Assembly (NCBI GenBank): GCA_002471275.1
Contig: DKPQ01000024.1
Span: 62,001-126,000 of the forward strand
Length of the DNA: 64,000 nucleotides
Direction of reading: 5' to 3'
Source of the DNA: Flammeovirgaceae bacterium UBA7330
Lineage (GTDB): Bacteria; Bacteroidota; Bacteroidia; Cytophagales; Cyclobacteriaceae
This document shows positions 42,094 to 50,923 of the stretch, in pieces; positions within the stretch are counted from its first letter, which is position 1; every line of letters starts with the position of its first letter. The notes below the pieces were generated by a model. That model was given only the letters and a program-made list of their open reading frames with translations. It was not told the origin of the DNA and did no database searches. Made by a program: the position numbers and the translations under genes.

Positions 42094-43190
42094 TGCAGCA
42101 CTGGTTTGAAATAACCAATACCGATGAGGTGCTGAGTCCGGCCTTGTTGTTTTATCCCGAAAGGATTCAGCAAAACATTGGCCGGATGATAGCTATTGCC
42201 GGATCTGCTGACCGCCTCAGACCACATGTGAAGACATATAAGTGTCGCGAGGTGGTAAACATGCAAATGGAAGCAGGCATCTCCAAATTTAAATGTGCCA
42301 CGCTCGCTGAGGCAGAAATGGTCGCCAGGTGTGGCGTGAAAGACGTCCTGCTGGCCTATCCTCTGGTAGGGCCCAATAAAAAAAGGTTTATTCAATTGAC
42401 GGCTCAATATCCGGAGATCCGGTTTTCCGTGCTTGTTGATCATGAAGAACAGATAGCAGGATGGAAGTCATTGGTAGGTACAGAAGGAACCGTTCAGGTA
42501 TTCATTGATCTGGATGCAGGGATGCACCGTACAGGCACTATCCCTGAACTGGCAGATTCCCTGGTCAGTCAATTGGATGATCCGGCATTTATCTTTCGTG
42601 GCTGGCATTGCTACGATGGTCATATACATCAGACTGATTTTGCTGAAAGGCAAGTTGCTGTTGATCAGCAATACAAATCCATTTTAGACCTGGTAAACAG
42701 GCATGGGTTGGAGGATAAAGAATTTATTTGTGGTAGTAGCATCTCTTTTCCCATCCATGCTCAGCATCCAGAGCGGACGCTTTCTCCCGGGACAACCTTA
42801 TTGTGGGATCACGGATACTCAACTAAGTTTCCTGATCTACATTTTGATGTGGCTGCTATGCTGCTTGCGAGGGTTGTAACCAAACCAGGTAAAGATCTGC
42901 TTTGTATCGACCTGGGCTATAAAGCCGTGGCTTCGGAGATGAAGGAAGCACCGGTCTTTTTCCCTCAGTTGCCGGATGCAGAAATCCAAACGCATAGCGA
43001 AGAACACCTGGTGATCAAGACAAATAAAGCTGAGAAGTGGACAATTGGAGATGTGGTTTATGGAATCCCATGGCACATCTGTCCTACGGTAGCTCTATAT
43101 GATGAGGCTGCTATCGTGCACCACAGACTTGTCAATGATTATTGGTCCATAGAGGCAAGAATTCGCCATCATCGAATAAATGAAAGCTGA
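42093..43190 (+). CDS. D-serine dehydratase/D-threonine aldolase-like PLP enzyme
   Basis: A 365-residue fold-type III (alanine-racemase-like) PLP enzyme. The PLP lysine is K47 in RPHVKTYK. The C-terminal beta domain has H328-I-C330 in PWHICPTV, the HxC zinc motif I recall for eukaryotic-type D-serine dehydratases; D-threonine aldolases have aspartate at the second position. This favours ammonia elimination from D-serine or D-threonine over aldol cleavage. ATG 42093 is preferred to TTG 42090 and overlaps the RidA stop. It overlaps the dipeptidase by 11 bp. Confidence 0.85.
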   Translation: MQHWFEITNTDEVLSPALLFYPERIQQNIGRMIAIAGSADRLRPHVKTYKCREVVNMQMEAGISKFKCATLAEAEMVARCGVKDVLLAYPLVGPNKKRFIQLTAQYPEIRFSVLVDHEEQIAGWKSLVGTEGTVQVFIDLDAGMHRTGTIPELADSLVSQLDDPAFIFRGWHCYDGHIHQTDFAERQVAVDQQYKSILDLVNRHGLEDKEFICGSSISFPIHAQHPERTLSPGTTLLWDHGYSTKFPDLHFDVAAMLLARVVTKPGKDLLCIDLGYKAVASEMKEAPVFFPQLPDAEIQTHSEEHLVIKTNKAEKWTIGDVVYGIPWHICPTVALYDEAAIVHHRLVNDYWSIEARIRHHRINES

Positions 43191-44268
43191 TCACAAACCT
43201 TTGATTTTAGATGCGCACCTTGACCTTTCCATGAACGCCATGGAATGGAACAGGGACCTGCGCTGGTCTGTCACTGAAATCCGGGCATCGGAAGCGGAAA
43301 TGAAGGATCGACCTGATAGAGGCAAGGGTACGGTCTCATTTCCCCAACTCAGGGAGGGGAATATTGGTATTGTCGTAGGTACGATGATTGCCCGATTCAC
43401 CAAAAAGACGAACAAGCTTCCCGGAGCCAGCTGGAACTCTCCCGAGCAGGCCTGGGCCCAGACACAGGGTCAGTTGGCCTGGTATGAAGCCATGGAATGG
43501 CAGGGGGAGATTACCTCCATCAATGACCTGGCATCGTTGGAAGGTCATCTGGTGAACTGGTCAAATGATCCACAAAATACTCCTCTTGGATTGATCAAAA
43601 GTCTGGAGGGTGCAGATTCGATCATTTCATTCAAACACCTGGAACGTGCCTATGAAAAGGGATTGAGGGCTATAGGGCCAGCACATTATGGTCCCGGCAC
43701 TTATGCTCAGGGTACGGATGCATCCGGAGGGATTGGTCAAAAGGGGAGAGACCTGCTTAAAGAGATGGAGAGGCTCAATATTATCCTGGATGCCACGCAC
43801 TTGTGCGATGAAAGCTTTTGGGAAGCCATGGATCATTTCCATGGACCCGTCTGGGCCAGTCATAACAATTGCAGAGTCCTGGTGAATCACCACAGGCAAT
43901 TCAGTGATGACCAGTTAAAGGAACTCATTGACCGGGGAGCTGTGATTGGAGCTGCTCTTGACGCCTGGATGCTGGCCCCTGGCTGGATCAGGGGCAAGTC
44001 TACTCCTGAATCTATGAATGTATCCATGGAGCATGTAGTTGATCATATCGATCATGTTTGTCAGCTTGCCGGAAACTCCCTTCACTCGGGCATAGGTTCT
44101 GACCTGGATGGCGCTTATGGTAGGGAACAAAGTCCCAAAGACCTGGATACCGTCGCTGATCTTCAAAAAATCCCTGAAATCCTCAAATCGCGAGGGTATA
44201 CCACAGTAGATATCGAAAATATTTGCTCCGCCAACTGGATCAATTTCTTGAGAAGGGCCTGGGCATAA
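43180..44268 (+). CDS. Membrane dipeptidase (peptidase family M19)
   Basis: A 362-residue zinc dipeptidase of the renal-dipeptidase family. H13-L-D15 (DAHLDLSM) supplies the first metal ligands; SLEGADSI carries the bridging glutamate; ILDATHLCDESFW and the HNNCRVL segment hold the later histidines; GIGSDLDG is the expected aspartate-containing closing motif. No signal peptide, so cytoplasmic. M19 enzymes tolerate a D-residue at the C-terminal position, which fits the D-amino-acid context of this operon. Confidence 0.9.
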   Translation: MKADHKPLILDAHLDLSMNAMEWNRDLRWSVTEIRASEAEMKDRPDRGKGTVSFPQLREGNIGIVVGTMIARFTKKTNKLPGASWNSPEQAWAQTQGQLAWYEAMEWQGEITSINDLASLEGHLVNWSNDPQNTPLGLIKSLEGADSIISFKHLERAYEKGLRAIGPAHYGPGTYAQGTDASGGIGQKGRDLLKEMERLNIILDATHLCDESFWEAMDHFHGPVWASHNNCRVLVNHHRQFSDDQLKELIDRGAVIGAALDAWMLAPGWIRGKSTPESMNVSMEHVVDHIDHVCQLAGNSLHSGIGSDLDGAYGREQSPKDLDTVADLQKIPEILKSRGYTTVDIENICSANWINFLRRAWA

Positions 44269-44486
44269 TTACCTTAATTTTGCGGGGTTTGTCAGGGGAT
44301 GACGTGAGGCTGTTTGTTTTGGGATCGCAGGGTCCTCTTCGGAGTTATGGAATGACTAAAACGGATTCTTTACCCAGGGTCTGTGTCTCACCCTGTTGTC
44401 ACCTACAAAAGCGTCTCCACAGATGATCCAAATAATGAATCGGAAATCCCAAGTCATCCTGTTTAGTTGCTGGGGATTGCTGAGGT

Positions 44487-45272
44487 TTAGTTTTTCAGCG
44501 GTTTACTCAGGTCTTGTTCCAGTCTCAAGGCTTCCTCAAAATCGATATATTTCTCCAATTCCCGCATTGAGATGACCGTATATTTATGTTCTGCCAGGTA
44601 CTGAAGATATGCTTTAAACAGTTTGGGAGGTGTATTTACCCATGGATGTTCGATGTCAGGTACTCCGTGCAATGTCAATACCACTATCTTTCCATCTCTG
44701 GCTTCTTTCAGGGCTTTCATGATTTCTGCCTTGTTGTTTTCATTCGTAGCCCAGCTCGGGATCAGGTAGGGGTGGTCACTAAGCGGGTCATAAGCCCTGC
44801 TTCCACCAGCCCGCGCCATCTGATAATTTTTTTCCTTTAGGTACTCCAGGATATCTCCATTTAAGCCATACCCGGGATAGGCAAAGTTCCTGGGTGTTGG
44901 GATGCCCAATGAATCACATTTACGCTCAATATATTCGAGTTCTGCGTTAAATTCAGTCTGTGAGAGCCTGGTGATTTTAGCATGCGATCGGGTATGGTTG
45001 GCCACTTCAAAACCCATGTCATTAAGTACCCTGATCTGACGCCAATTCATATACAGGGAGCTATCCTGATAATTGGGAGGAAATTCGCAAACAAAAAAGG
45101 TAGCTCCAAAACCGTATTCCTGTAGCAGGGGTGCAACAATGTCATATTGGCTGGCAGGAGCGTCGTCAAAGGTTAGTACCACTAGTTTTTCAGGGATTGG
45201 ACCTTTAAGAATTTGAGCGAAACTATTAAAGACGATAAGGTAAGTGACTATTAAGGAAAGGAATGGTTTCAT
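44487..45272 (-). CDS. Exported polysaccharide deacetylase (NodB-like)
   Basis: A 261-residue protein with a signal peptide (LIVTYLIVFNSFAQ). NodB homology domain: motif 1 TFDDAPASQ (general base and metal aspartates, about residues 34-42), motif 2 NHTRSH (metal histidines, about 92-97), motif 3 RNFAYPGYG, and a late LTLHGVPD with the catalytic histidine. It removes N- or O-acetyl groups from a glycan in the periplasm. Single gene, transcribed away from the MFS gene. Confidence 0.88.
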   Translation of the reverse strand: MKPFLSLIVTYLIVFNSFAQILKGPIPEKLVVLTFDDAPASQYDIVAPLLQEYGFGATFFVCEFPPNYQDSSLYMNWRQIRVLNDMGFEVANHTRSHAKITRLSQTEFNAELEYIERKCDSLGIPTPRNFAYPGYGLNGDILEYLKEKNYQMARAGGSRAYDPLSDHPYLIPSWATNENNKAEIMKALKEARDGKIVVLTLHGVPDIEHPWVNTPPKLFKAYLQYLAEHKYTVISMRELEKYIDFEEALRLEQDLSKPLKN

Positions 45273-45431
45273 TTAGAATATTTGGGTTAAAGGATGTTTT
45301 GGCAGATTTTGCATATCAAGCATCTGTTTTTGGCATAAATGCCATTTTGTAAATCATGACAGACCCCTATGGTATATATGGTTAAAATGACTATTTTAAC
45401 ACCATCTAAACCAAAATTAACCTTTATAAAA

Positions 45432-46664
45432 ATGAATGACGCTAACGGTAAAAGACTTTTTTACGGTAGTTGTTTTGCCCTCATTACGACTGCTTTCTCT
45501 TTCAGTATACGTGCAGGTATACTACCCGAGCTAGGTGAAACTTTTGACCTCTCAGCCACACAATTAGGCTTTATCAACCAGATGTGGTTCTTTGGATTTC
45601 CAATATCTATGGTGCTGGGTGGTATTTTTTATAATACGCTTGGACCAAAGAGAATCATGCAATTTGCCTTTTTTGCGCACACCATTGGAATTATCATGAC
45701 CATATATTCCGGCGGATATACAGGGTTACTGATTTCTACACTTTTGATTGGTATTGGTAACGGTTGTACCGAAGCTGCATGTAATCCGATGATTGCTGAT
45801 GCCTATTCAGGCAAGACCATGAATACCCTGCTCAACAGGTTCCACATGTGGTTTCCTGGAGGTATTGTAGTTGGTGCCCTGGTTTCATTTTTTATGACTA
45901 AAATGAACCTGGGTTGGGAAGCTCAAATCTGGATCATCATGATACCAACATTGATCTATGCTTATCTGTTTTACGGCCAGATCTTTCCAAAACCTTCCGA
46001 AAAAGCTGCTTCATTAACGGAGAATTTCAAGGCAATGTTCTATTCCAGGAGGTTTGCACCGCTGTTCATCTTTATCTGCGTTTGTATGTCATTGACTGCC
46101 ATCACAGAATTTGGACCTCAGCAGTGGACAGGAATCATCATGGCTAAGAGTGGAGCTGAACCTATGTTGATTTTGGCATTGGTTACAGGTCTGATGGCTG
46201 TAGGAAGATACTGGGGTGGTGACTTTGTGCATAAGTTTGATCAAACGGGTGTGCTCCTTGGCTCAGCAGTTTTCAGTACCATCGGAATTTTCCTTTTCAG
46301 TACGCAAACAGGTCCGATGGCCTATGTGGCAGCGGTATTCTTTGCACTGGGTGTTACTTTCTTCTGGCCAAATATGATTGGATTTACAGCTGAAAAAATT
46401 ACCAGAAGTGGTGCTATTGGTATGTCAATTGTTGGTGCCGTAGGTATGTTCTCAACGTCTATCTGGCAACCTATCATTGGTGGCTGGATCGATAGCGCCA
46501 GAGTGGAAGCACAAGCTGCAGGTCTGGAGGGAGATGCCCTTGAGTTGGCAGCAGGTCAGGCCACACTGCAAAATATGATTACCTTCCCTGCAATTCTTAT
46601 TGTTTTGTTCCTCATCCTGTTTTTCTGGGTGAAAAGTCGTAAGAAAGCGGAAGCAGCGGCATAA
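45432..46664 (+). CDS. Major facilitator superfamily transporter
   Basis: A 410-residue protein with 12 predicted helices. ATG 45432 is chosen because the 21 codons upstream in frame are hydrophilic and atypical. MFS landmarks: GETFDLSATQLGFINQMWFFGFPISMVLGG, the GxxxDxxG-equivalent loop NTLGPKRIM, and helix 5 region RFHMWFPGGIVVG. It is related to sugar/H+ symporters of the FucP-type branch, but the substrate is unclear. A terminator follows. Confidence 0.87.
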   Translation: MNDANGKRLFYGSCFALITTAFSFSIRAGILPELGETFDLSATQLGFINQMWFFGFPISMVLGGIFYNTLGPKRIMQFAFFAHTIGIIMTIYSGGYTGLLISTLLIGIGNGCTEAACNPMIADAYSGKTMNTLLNRFHMWFPGGIVVGALVSFFMTKMNLGWEAQIWIIMIPTLIYAYLFYGQIFPKPSEKAASLTENFKAMFYSRRFAPLFIFICVCMSLTAITEFGPQQWTGIIMAKSGAEPMLILALVTGLMAVGRYWGGDFVHKFDQTGVLLGSAVFSTIGIFLFSTQTGPMAYVAAVFFALGVTFFWPNMIGFTAEKITRSGAIGMSIVGAVGMFSTSIWQPIIGGWIDSARVEAQAAGLEGDALELAAGQATLQNMITFPAILIVLFLILFFWVKSRKKAEAAA

Positions 46665-46689
46665 TAGCCTCAAAATTTTTGATTATATT

Positions 46690-46725
46690 AAGTCACCCTG
46701 TGGTATCATGGGGTGACTTTTTATT
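46690..46725 (+). terminator. Rho-independent terminator after the MFS gene
   Basis: AAGTCACCC (46690-46698) pairs with GGGTGACTT (46711-46719) around a 12-base loop, followed by a T-rich tail. Confidence 0.88.
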
Positions 46726-46756
46726 TATATAGCTTTACTTAAGTTTTTCAAAATTG

Positions 46757-49663
46757 ATGGGTATGAGGGCGTTAATTCTTTCACTGTTTGGTATCTTCTA
46801 CTTTCTGCCTGGTATTTCACAGAATACGGGCCAGAAATCCTTTGAAGCCAGTGAGATCGCGAAACTGATTAGTAATTACAAAACCGATATTAGAGGTCCC
46901 TATCGGGATATTCGCTGGTTTTGTAAAGATGGGAGTACTGTTGCTCCTCAGGAACGTTGCCCCGAGCCGGGAGTACAACGAGCCCGTTATAAAGATGAGG
47001 TTATTGCCCTGGGAGAACGAAATCATATCTTTCTGGGGCAAATTCTTTCCACAACACCTATCGAAGACTTTTGGGATGCCGGACATCATGGCTCCAGGAT
47101 GAAACAATACAGTCTGGAGCAGTTCCTCCGGGCCAATGACAATGGATGGATCAACCGCAAGGCACAATTTTATCGGGGTGCCTATCAGGTAGAAGATGAG
47201 GAGGCCTGGGGGATTGCCTTTTTACAATGGGTGCTGGAAGAAAAGGAGCGAGTAAATAAGCATTATTTTCTGATACGCCAAAGTGCCAAAGACATACCAC
47301 ATGCCGGGGATAATAATACGGCCCAAACAGTCCGGGCACTCTCAAAGGAGATATCTGATGTCTATAATCCTTTTATGGACCTTCGGGTGAAACTCCATGG
47401 GCAGCCAGAGCCTTCCGACATCGAGAAAGTAAAAGCCTTTGCGTCTACAAACCAGACCAGATTGAGCGAAGAGCTCAAGGATAAATTCAAAAATCTGGTT
47501 GTTGCGATGGAGCAGTATTACCAACCGGTCAATGTGGCTGATTTCAGGACGCTGTCAAAGAAAATGCCTGCTAATTCGGAGGTAAGGAAACTGGTAGACG
47601 GTTTCGTCAATCAATATGAAGGAATGGGATCACCGGGTAGATGTGAGTTGATTGCAGAGACTTCATTGAACCTCAGAAAGGAATTGCTTAAGCCACTTAA
47701 ATCCAGCGGTCGTCTGGCTGTCATAGACGCCACGATCAAGATGGAATCCATGCTGAATCAGGAATCAGTCAGGTGGCAACCCAAGAGTCTTGAGGAGCTG
47801 ATGCAGAAGTCAAAGATGCATGCAATGGCAGCTGCAGGTTTTGGTTACCTGGAGATTTGGGAGTTTGAGGTATTGAGTGGATATCTAAAAGCTGACGATG
47901 AAAAGAAGCTCACCTTAAAAGACCTGGGTAATTCTTTAGACCATCTCAGGAGAGCGGTGGAATGGGGCTCTGGCATGTTTAGAGCCAATTATCAGGATGT
48001 GGTGAAACTTTACGGTGCATTCGAGCCATTGGCCAATGGCTTTGTGGATGATAGGGTGAGGGCCTCCAGCTTACTTCAATTTGGAAGTAGTGTATCCAGC
48101 CTGGGTGATTTTTTCGCTCAGAAGGCAGGCTTTTCAAATCACCTGATGGGCATTGGCAATCAAAGTGCAGCCCGGGGACTGAACCCAGGATATGCGATGG
48201 GGGAGCTGGTAGTCACCAATCAGTCTCCTGAAGATTTAGAAGTATCTAGCGACAAGATCTATGTTTTTGAAAGACCTCCGGCGGATTTAAAACCCGTCGC
48301 GGGCATTGCAACAGTTACTGAAGGAAACATGGTGTCGCATGTACAATTGCTGGCCAGAAATTTAGGTATCCCCAATGCAGTGATTTCAATGGAAAATCTG
48401 AATGACCTGTTACCCTACAACGGCAAGAAAGTGTTTTATGCGGTCTCTAATAAGGGAACGATCATCCTTAAGCCTGCCAGTGAAATGACTGTTGAGGAAA
48501 AAGCGCTCTTTTCTACCAAAGCCAGAAAGGAAGAGAAAATCAGTGTGCCTGTTGAGGTCATGGAACTGGACGATGCCAGGATTCTGAATCTGAGGGAAGT
48601 GGACGCCACCCAATCAGGAAAAGTTTGTGGCCCCAAAGCTGCAAATCTTGGCCAGTTGAAAAAGCTTTTCCCTGATCATGTAGTCAATGGTTTGGTGATC
48701 CCATTCGCCATTTTTAAAGAGCACTTTGAACAGCCCATGCCTGATCAGAATAAAAGTTATTGGGAATTCTTAAAATCAACGTTTGAGACGGCCGAGAAGA
48801 TGGGTAGGTCAGGTAAACCGGAGGCTGAAATAGAAACGTATGTGCTCAGGCAACTTGAGATTCTAAGGGAAGCTATCAGGAAAATAAAGTTGAATCCGGA
48901 GTTTGAGACCATGTTGGCAAAAATGTTTAAGGAGGCTTTTGGAGCTGAGCTGGGTAAGGTGCCGGTTTTCATCCGCAGCGATACCAATATGGAAGACCTG
49001 AAGGATTTCACAGGTGCCGGACTAAATCTTACCCTTTTTAATGTATTGGATGCTCAAAAGATATTACAGGGGATCAAAGATGTTTGGGCTTCTCCGTATA
49101 CCGAGCGAAGCTATCGATGGCGTCAAAAATATCTGCTCAACCCTGAGAATGTATTTCCTTCTATCCTCATCATTCCCAGTGTGGATGCTGACTGTTCCGG
49201 TGTGCTGATTACCAAAGGTGTTTCTACCGGTGCTTTAAACGACTTAACTGCTGCTTTTAACAGAGGTGTCGGGGGAGCTGTAGAAGGACAATCAAGCGAG
49301 ACATGGTTGATAGATAAAAATGCCAATACCACACTGCTGTCTCCTGCAAGGGAACCGGAATACATCTCGATTCCAGTCTCCGGAGGTTCACTGAAGAAGT
49401 TTACCACCTATCAGCAGCCCATCTTGTCTGCCAATCAACTGAAGAGTCTCTACTACATGGCAGAGCTGATGAAGGCCAAACTGCCTTCAACGGGTTTGGC
49501 AAGTCCTTATGACATTGAACTTGGCTTCAAAAATGAAGAGTTGTGGCTGTTTCAGGTAAGGCCCTTTGTTGAAAATAAGCGGGCTGCGGCTTCAGATTAT
49601 CTGAGATCTATCACCCCGGTACTGGCGGCTGACCAAAAGGTATCATTAGATGAAAAGCTATGA
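46757..49663 (+). CDS. Predicted exported dikinase (PEP-synthase/glucan-water-dikinase-like)
   Basis: A 968-residue protein. Start at ATG 46757 (or 46763); the N-terminus is a Sec signal ending in FLPGISQ. Residues about 25-490 are a helical region I do not recognise. Then comes a swivelling phosphohistidine domain with H528 in VSHVQLLARN, then a C-terminal ATP-grasp (PPDK-N) domain: CGPKAANLGQL, R740 in FIRSDTNMED, DVWASPYTERS, GVGGAVEG, and QVRP at 933-936. All core ATP-binding residues appear intact. The His-before-ATP order and SHV-x-x-xAR context match glucan water dikinases. There is no PEP/pyruvate TIM barrel. Overlaps the next gene by 4 bp. Confidence 0.8.
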   Translation: MGMRALILSLFGIFYFLPGISQNTGQKSFEASEIAKLISNYKTDIRGPYRDIRWFCKDGSTVAPQERCPEPGVQRARYKDEVIALGERNHIFLGQILSTTPIEDFWDAGHHGSRMKQYSLEQFLRANDNGWINRKAQFYRGAYQVEDEEAWGIAFLQWVLEEKERVNKHYFLIRQSAKDIPHAGDNNTAQTVRALSKEISDVYNPFMDLRVKLHGQPEPSDIEKVKAFASTNQTRLSEELKDKFKNLVVAMEQYYQPVNVADFRTLSKKMPANSEVRKLVDGFVNQYEGMGSPGRCELIAETSLNLRKELLKPLKSSGRLAVIDATIKMESMLNQESVRWQPKSLEELMQKSKMHAMAAAGFGYLEIWEFEVLSGYLKADDEKKLTLKDLGNSLDHLRRAVEWGSGMFRANYQDVVKLYGAFEPLANGFVDDRVRASSLLQFGSSVSSLGDFFAQKAGFSNHLMGIGNQSAARGLNPGYAMGELVVTNQSPEDLEVSSDKIYVFERPPADLKPVAGIATVTEGNMVSHVQLLARNLGIPNAVISMENLNDLLPYNGKKVFYAVSNKGTIILKPASEMTVEEKALFSTKARKEEKISVPVEVMELDDARILNLREVDATQSGKVCGPKAANLGQLKKLFPDHVVNGLVIPFAIFKEHFEQPMPDQNKSYWEFLKSTFETAEKMGRSGKPEAEIETYVLRQLEILREAIRKIKLNPEFETMLAKMFKEAFGAELGKVPVFIRSDTNMEDLKDFTGAGLNLTLFNVLDAQKILQGIKDVWASPYTERSYRWRQKYLLNPENVFPSILIIPSVDADCSGVLITKGVSTGALNDLTAAFNRGVGGAVEGQSSETWLIDKNANTTLLSPAREPEYISIPVSGGSLKKFTTYQQPILSANQLKSLYYMAELMKAKLPSTGLASPYDIELGFKNEELWLFQVRPFVENKRAAASDYLRSITPVLAADQKVSLDEKL

Positions 49664-50922
49664 TGAGTAAACTACAAATAGGATCCCTGGGAATCATTGG
49701 TTTGCTTTTGCTAACCTCCTTTGTTTCATACTATCCCATTGATGGATACGACTTCACAAAGATCAGGAGACTCAAAAGATTGGAGCTGATCATGAGCGGT
49801 GAGCTGAAGGAAAACAAACCCATTGCCGGTGCTCAGAAGTCAATCAAAGATATCAAGTTAAACCTGATGGGGAGTAAAGGCGACAGTCTCAATACATTCC
49901 CGGCTGTAGATCCAGTATTTCAAAAGTCTGTAAATGCCTTGTTTCCAAATCTGGACGAGAGCTATTCTATTGCGCTATTGGATGTTACGCCTGGTAAACC
50001 GATCAGGTATGCATCCAGAAAGGATAAGGTGCAATATCAGCCAGGCAGTGTAGGAAAGATTGCTGTAGCTGTTGGGTTCTTCAATGAATTAGCAAAGATT
50101 TATCCATCCTTTGAAAAGCGGGCAGAATTATTGAGGAATCGATCTGTTGTTGCAGGAAAATGGGCCATGTACGATGAACACACTGTTCCGATTTTTGATC
50201 CGGAGACGAAAAAACTTGTGCGAAGAACCATCGTTGAGACAGATGTCTTTACGCTATACGAGTGGCTTGATCACATGATGTCAGTAAGTAATAATGGAGC
50301 AGCCAGTGTATGCTGGCGAGAGGCCGTATTGATGCGAGCTTTCGGCAAAGATTACCCCGGATTGACGGAGGATCAGGCAAGTGAATATTTCAAAAACACA
50401 CCTAAAGCAGAGCTCGCTACATTGGCAAATGCTGTCGTAAACGACCCACTGAGAGATTTTGGGATTACCACCGATGAATGGAGGTTGGGCGCATTTTTTA
50501 CCAAAGGAGCGGGCACCTTCATTCCTGGTAAGGGCGGCAGTACCGGGACACCTTCCGGATTGATGAAGTTTTTGGTAGCTATGGAGCGCGGCCATGTCAT
50601 AGATTCAGCGAGCAGTTTGGAGATCAAACGCATGCTGTACATGACAGACAGGAGAATCCGGTACGCGGCAGCTCCACAATTGACCTCGGCGGCTGTTTAC
50701 TTTAAGTCAGGAAGTCTCTATAGCTGCAAACAGGAGGAAGGCTACACCTGTGAAAAGTATAAAGGCAATGTGAACAACTACATGAACTCTGTGGCCATTG
50801 TAGAACATCAGGATGGAACGACCTATCTGGTAGTCTTGATGAGCAATGTGCTCAAGAAAAATTCAGCCAGTGATCATGCTGCCCTTTCATCAAGTATCGA
50901 TCGGATTTGCAGAACGAGGTAG
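49660..50922 (+). CDS. Exported serine hydrolase (class A beta-lactamase-like)
   Basis: A 420-residue protein with an N-terminal signal/anchor (IGSLGIIGLLLLTSFVSYY). Active-site motifs: S130-V-G-K133 (SxxK), SNN in MSVSNNGAA (SDN-equivalent), and KSG in YFKSGSLYSC (KTG-equivalent). This is the penicillin-recognising fold of class A type. It overlaps the dikinase by ATGA, so the two are coupled and probably act in the same compartment. A paralogue lies 3 kb away at 53734. Substrate unknown. Confidence 0.83.
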   Translation: MMSKLQIGSLGIIGLLLLTSFVSYYPIDGYDFTKIRRLKRLELIMSGELKENKPIAGAQKSIKDIKLNLMGSKGDSLNTFPAVDPVFQKSVNALFPNLDESYSIALLDVTPGKPIRYASRKDKVQYQPGSVGKIAVAVGFFNELAKIYPSFEKRAELLRNRSVVAGKWAMYDEHTVPIFDPETKKLVRRTIVETDVFTLYEWLDHMMSVSNNGAASVCWREAVLMRAFGKDYPGLTEDQASEYFKNTPKAELATLANAVVNDPLRDFGITTDEWRLGAFFTKGAGTFIPGKGGSTGTPSGLMKFLVAMERGHVIDSASSLEIKRMLYMTDRRIRYAAAPQLTSAAVYFKSGSLYSCKQEEGYTCEKYKGNVNNYMNSVAIVEHQDGTTYLVVLMSNVLKKNSASDHAALSSSIDRICRTR

Positions 50923-50923
50923 T

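Noticed and set aside
45369..45431. Upstream extension of the MFS gene
   Set aside because: The 21 extra codons are not typical of the family and precede a good start at 45432.
46757..49663. Phosphoenolpyruvate synthase
   Set aside because: Although ATP-grasp and phosphohistidine domains are present, the order is reversed and the PEP/pyruvate barrel is absent.
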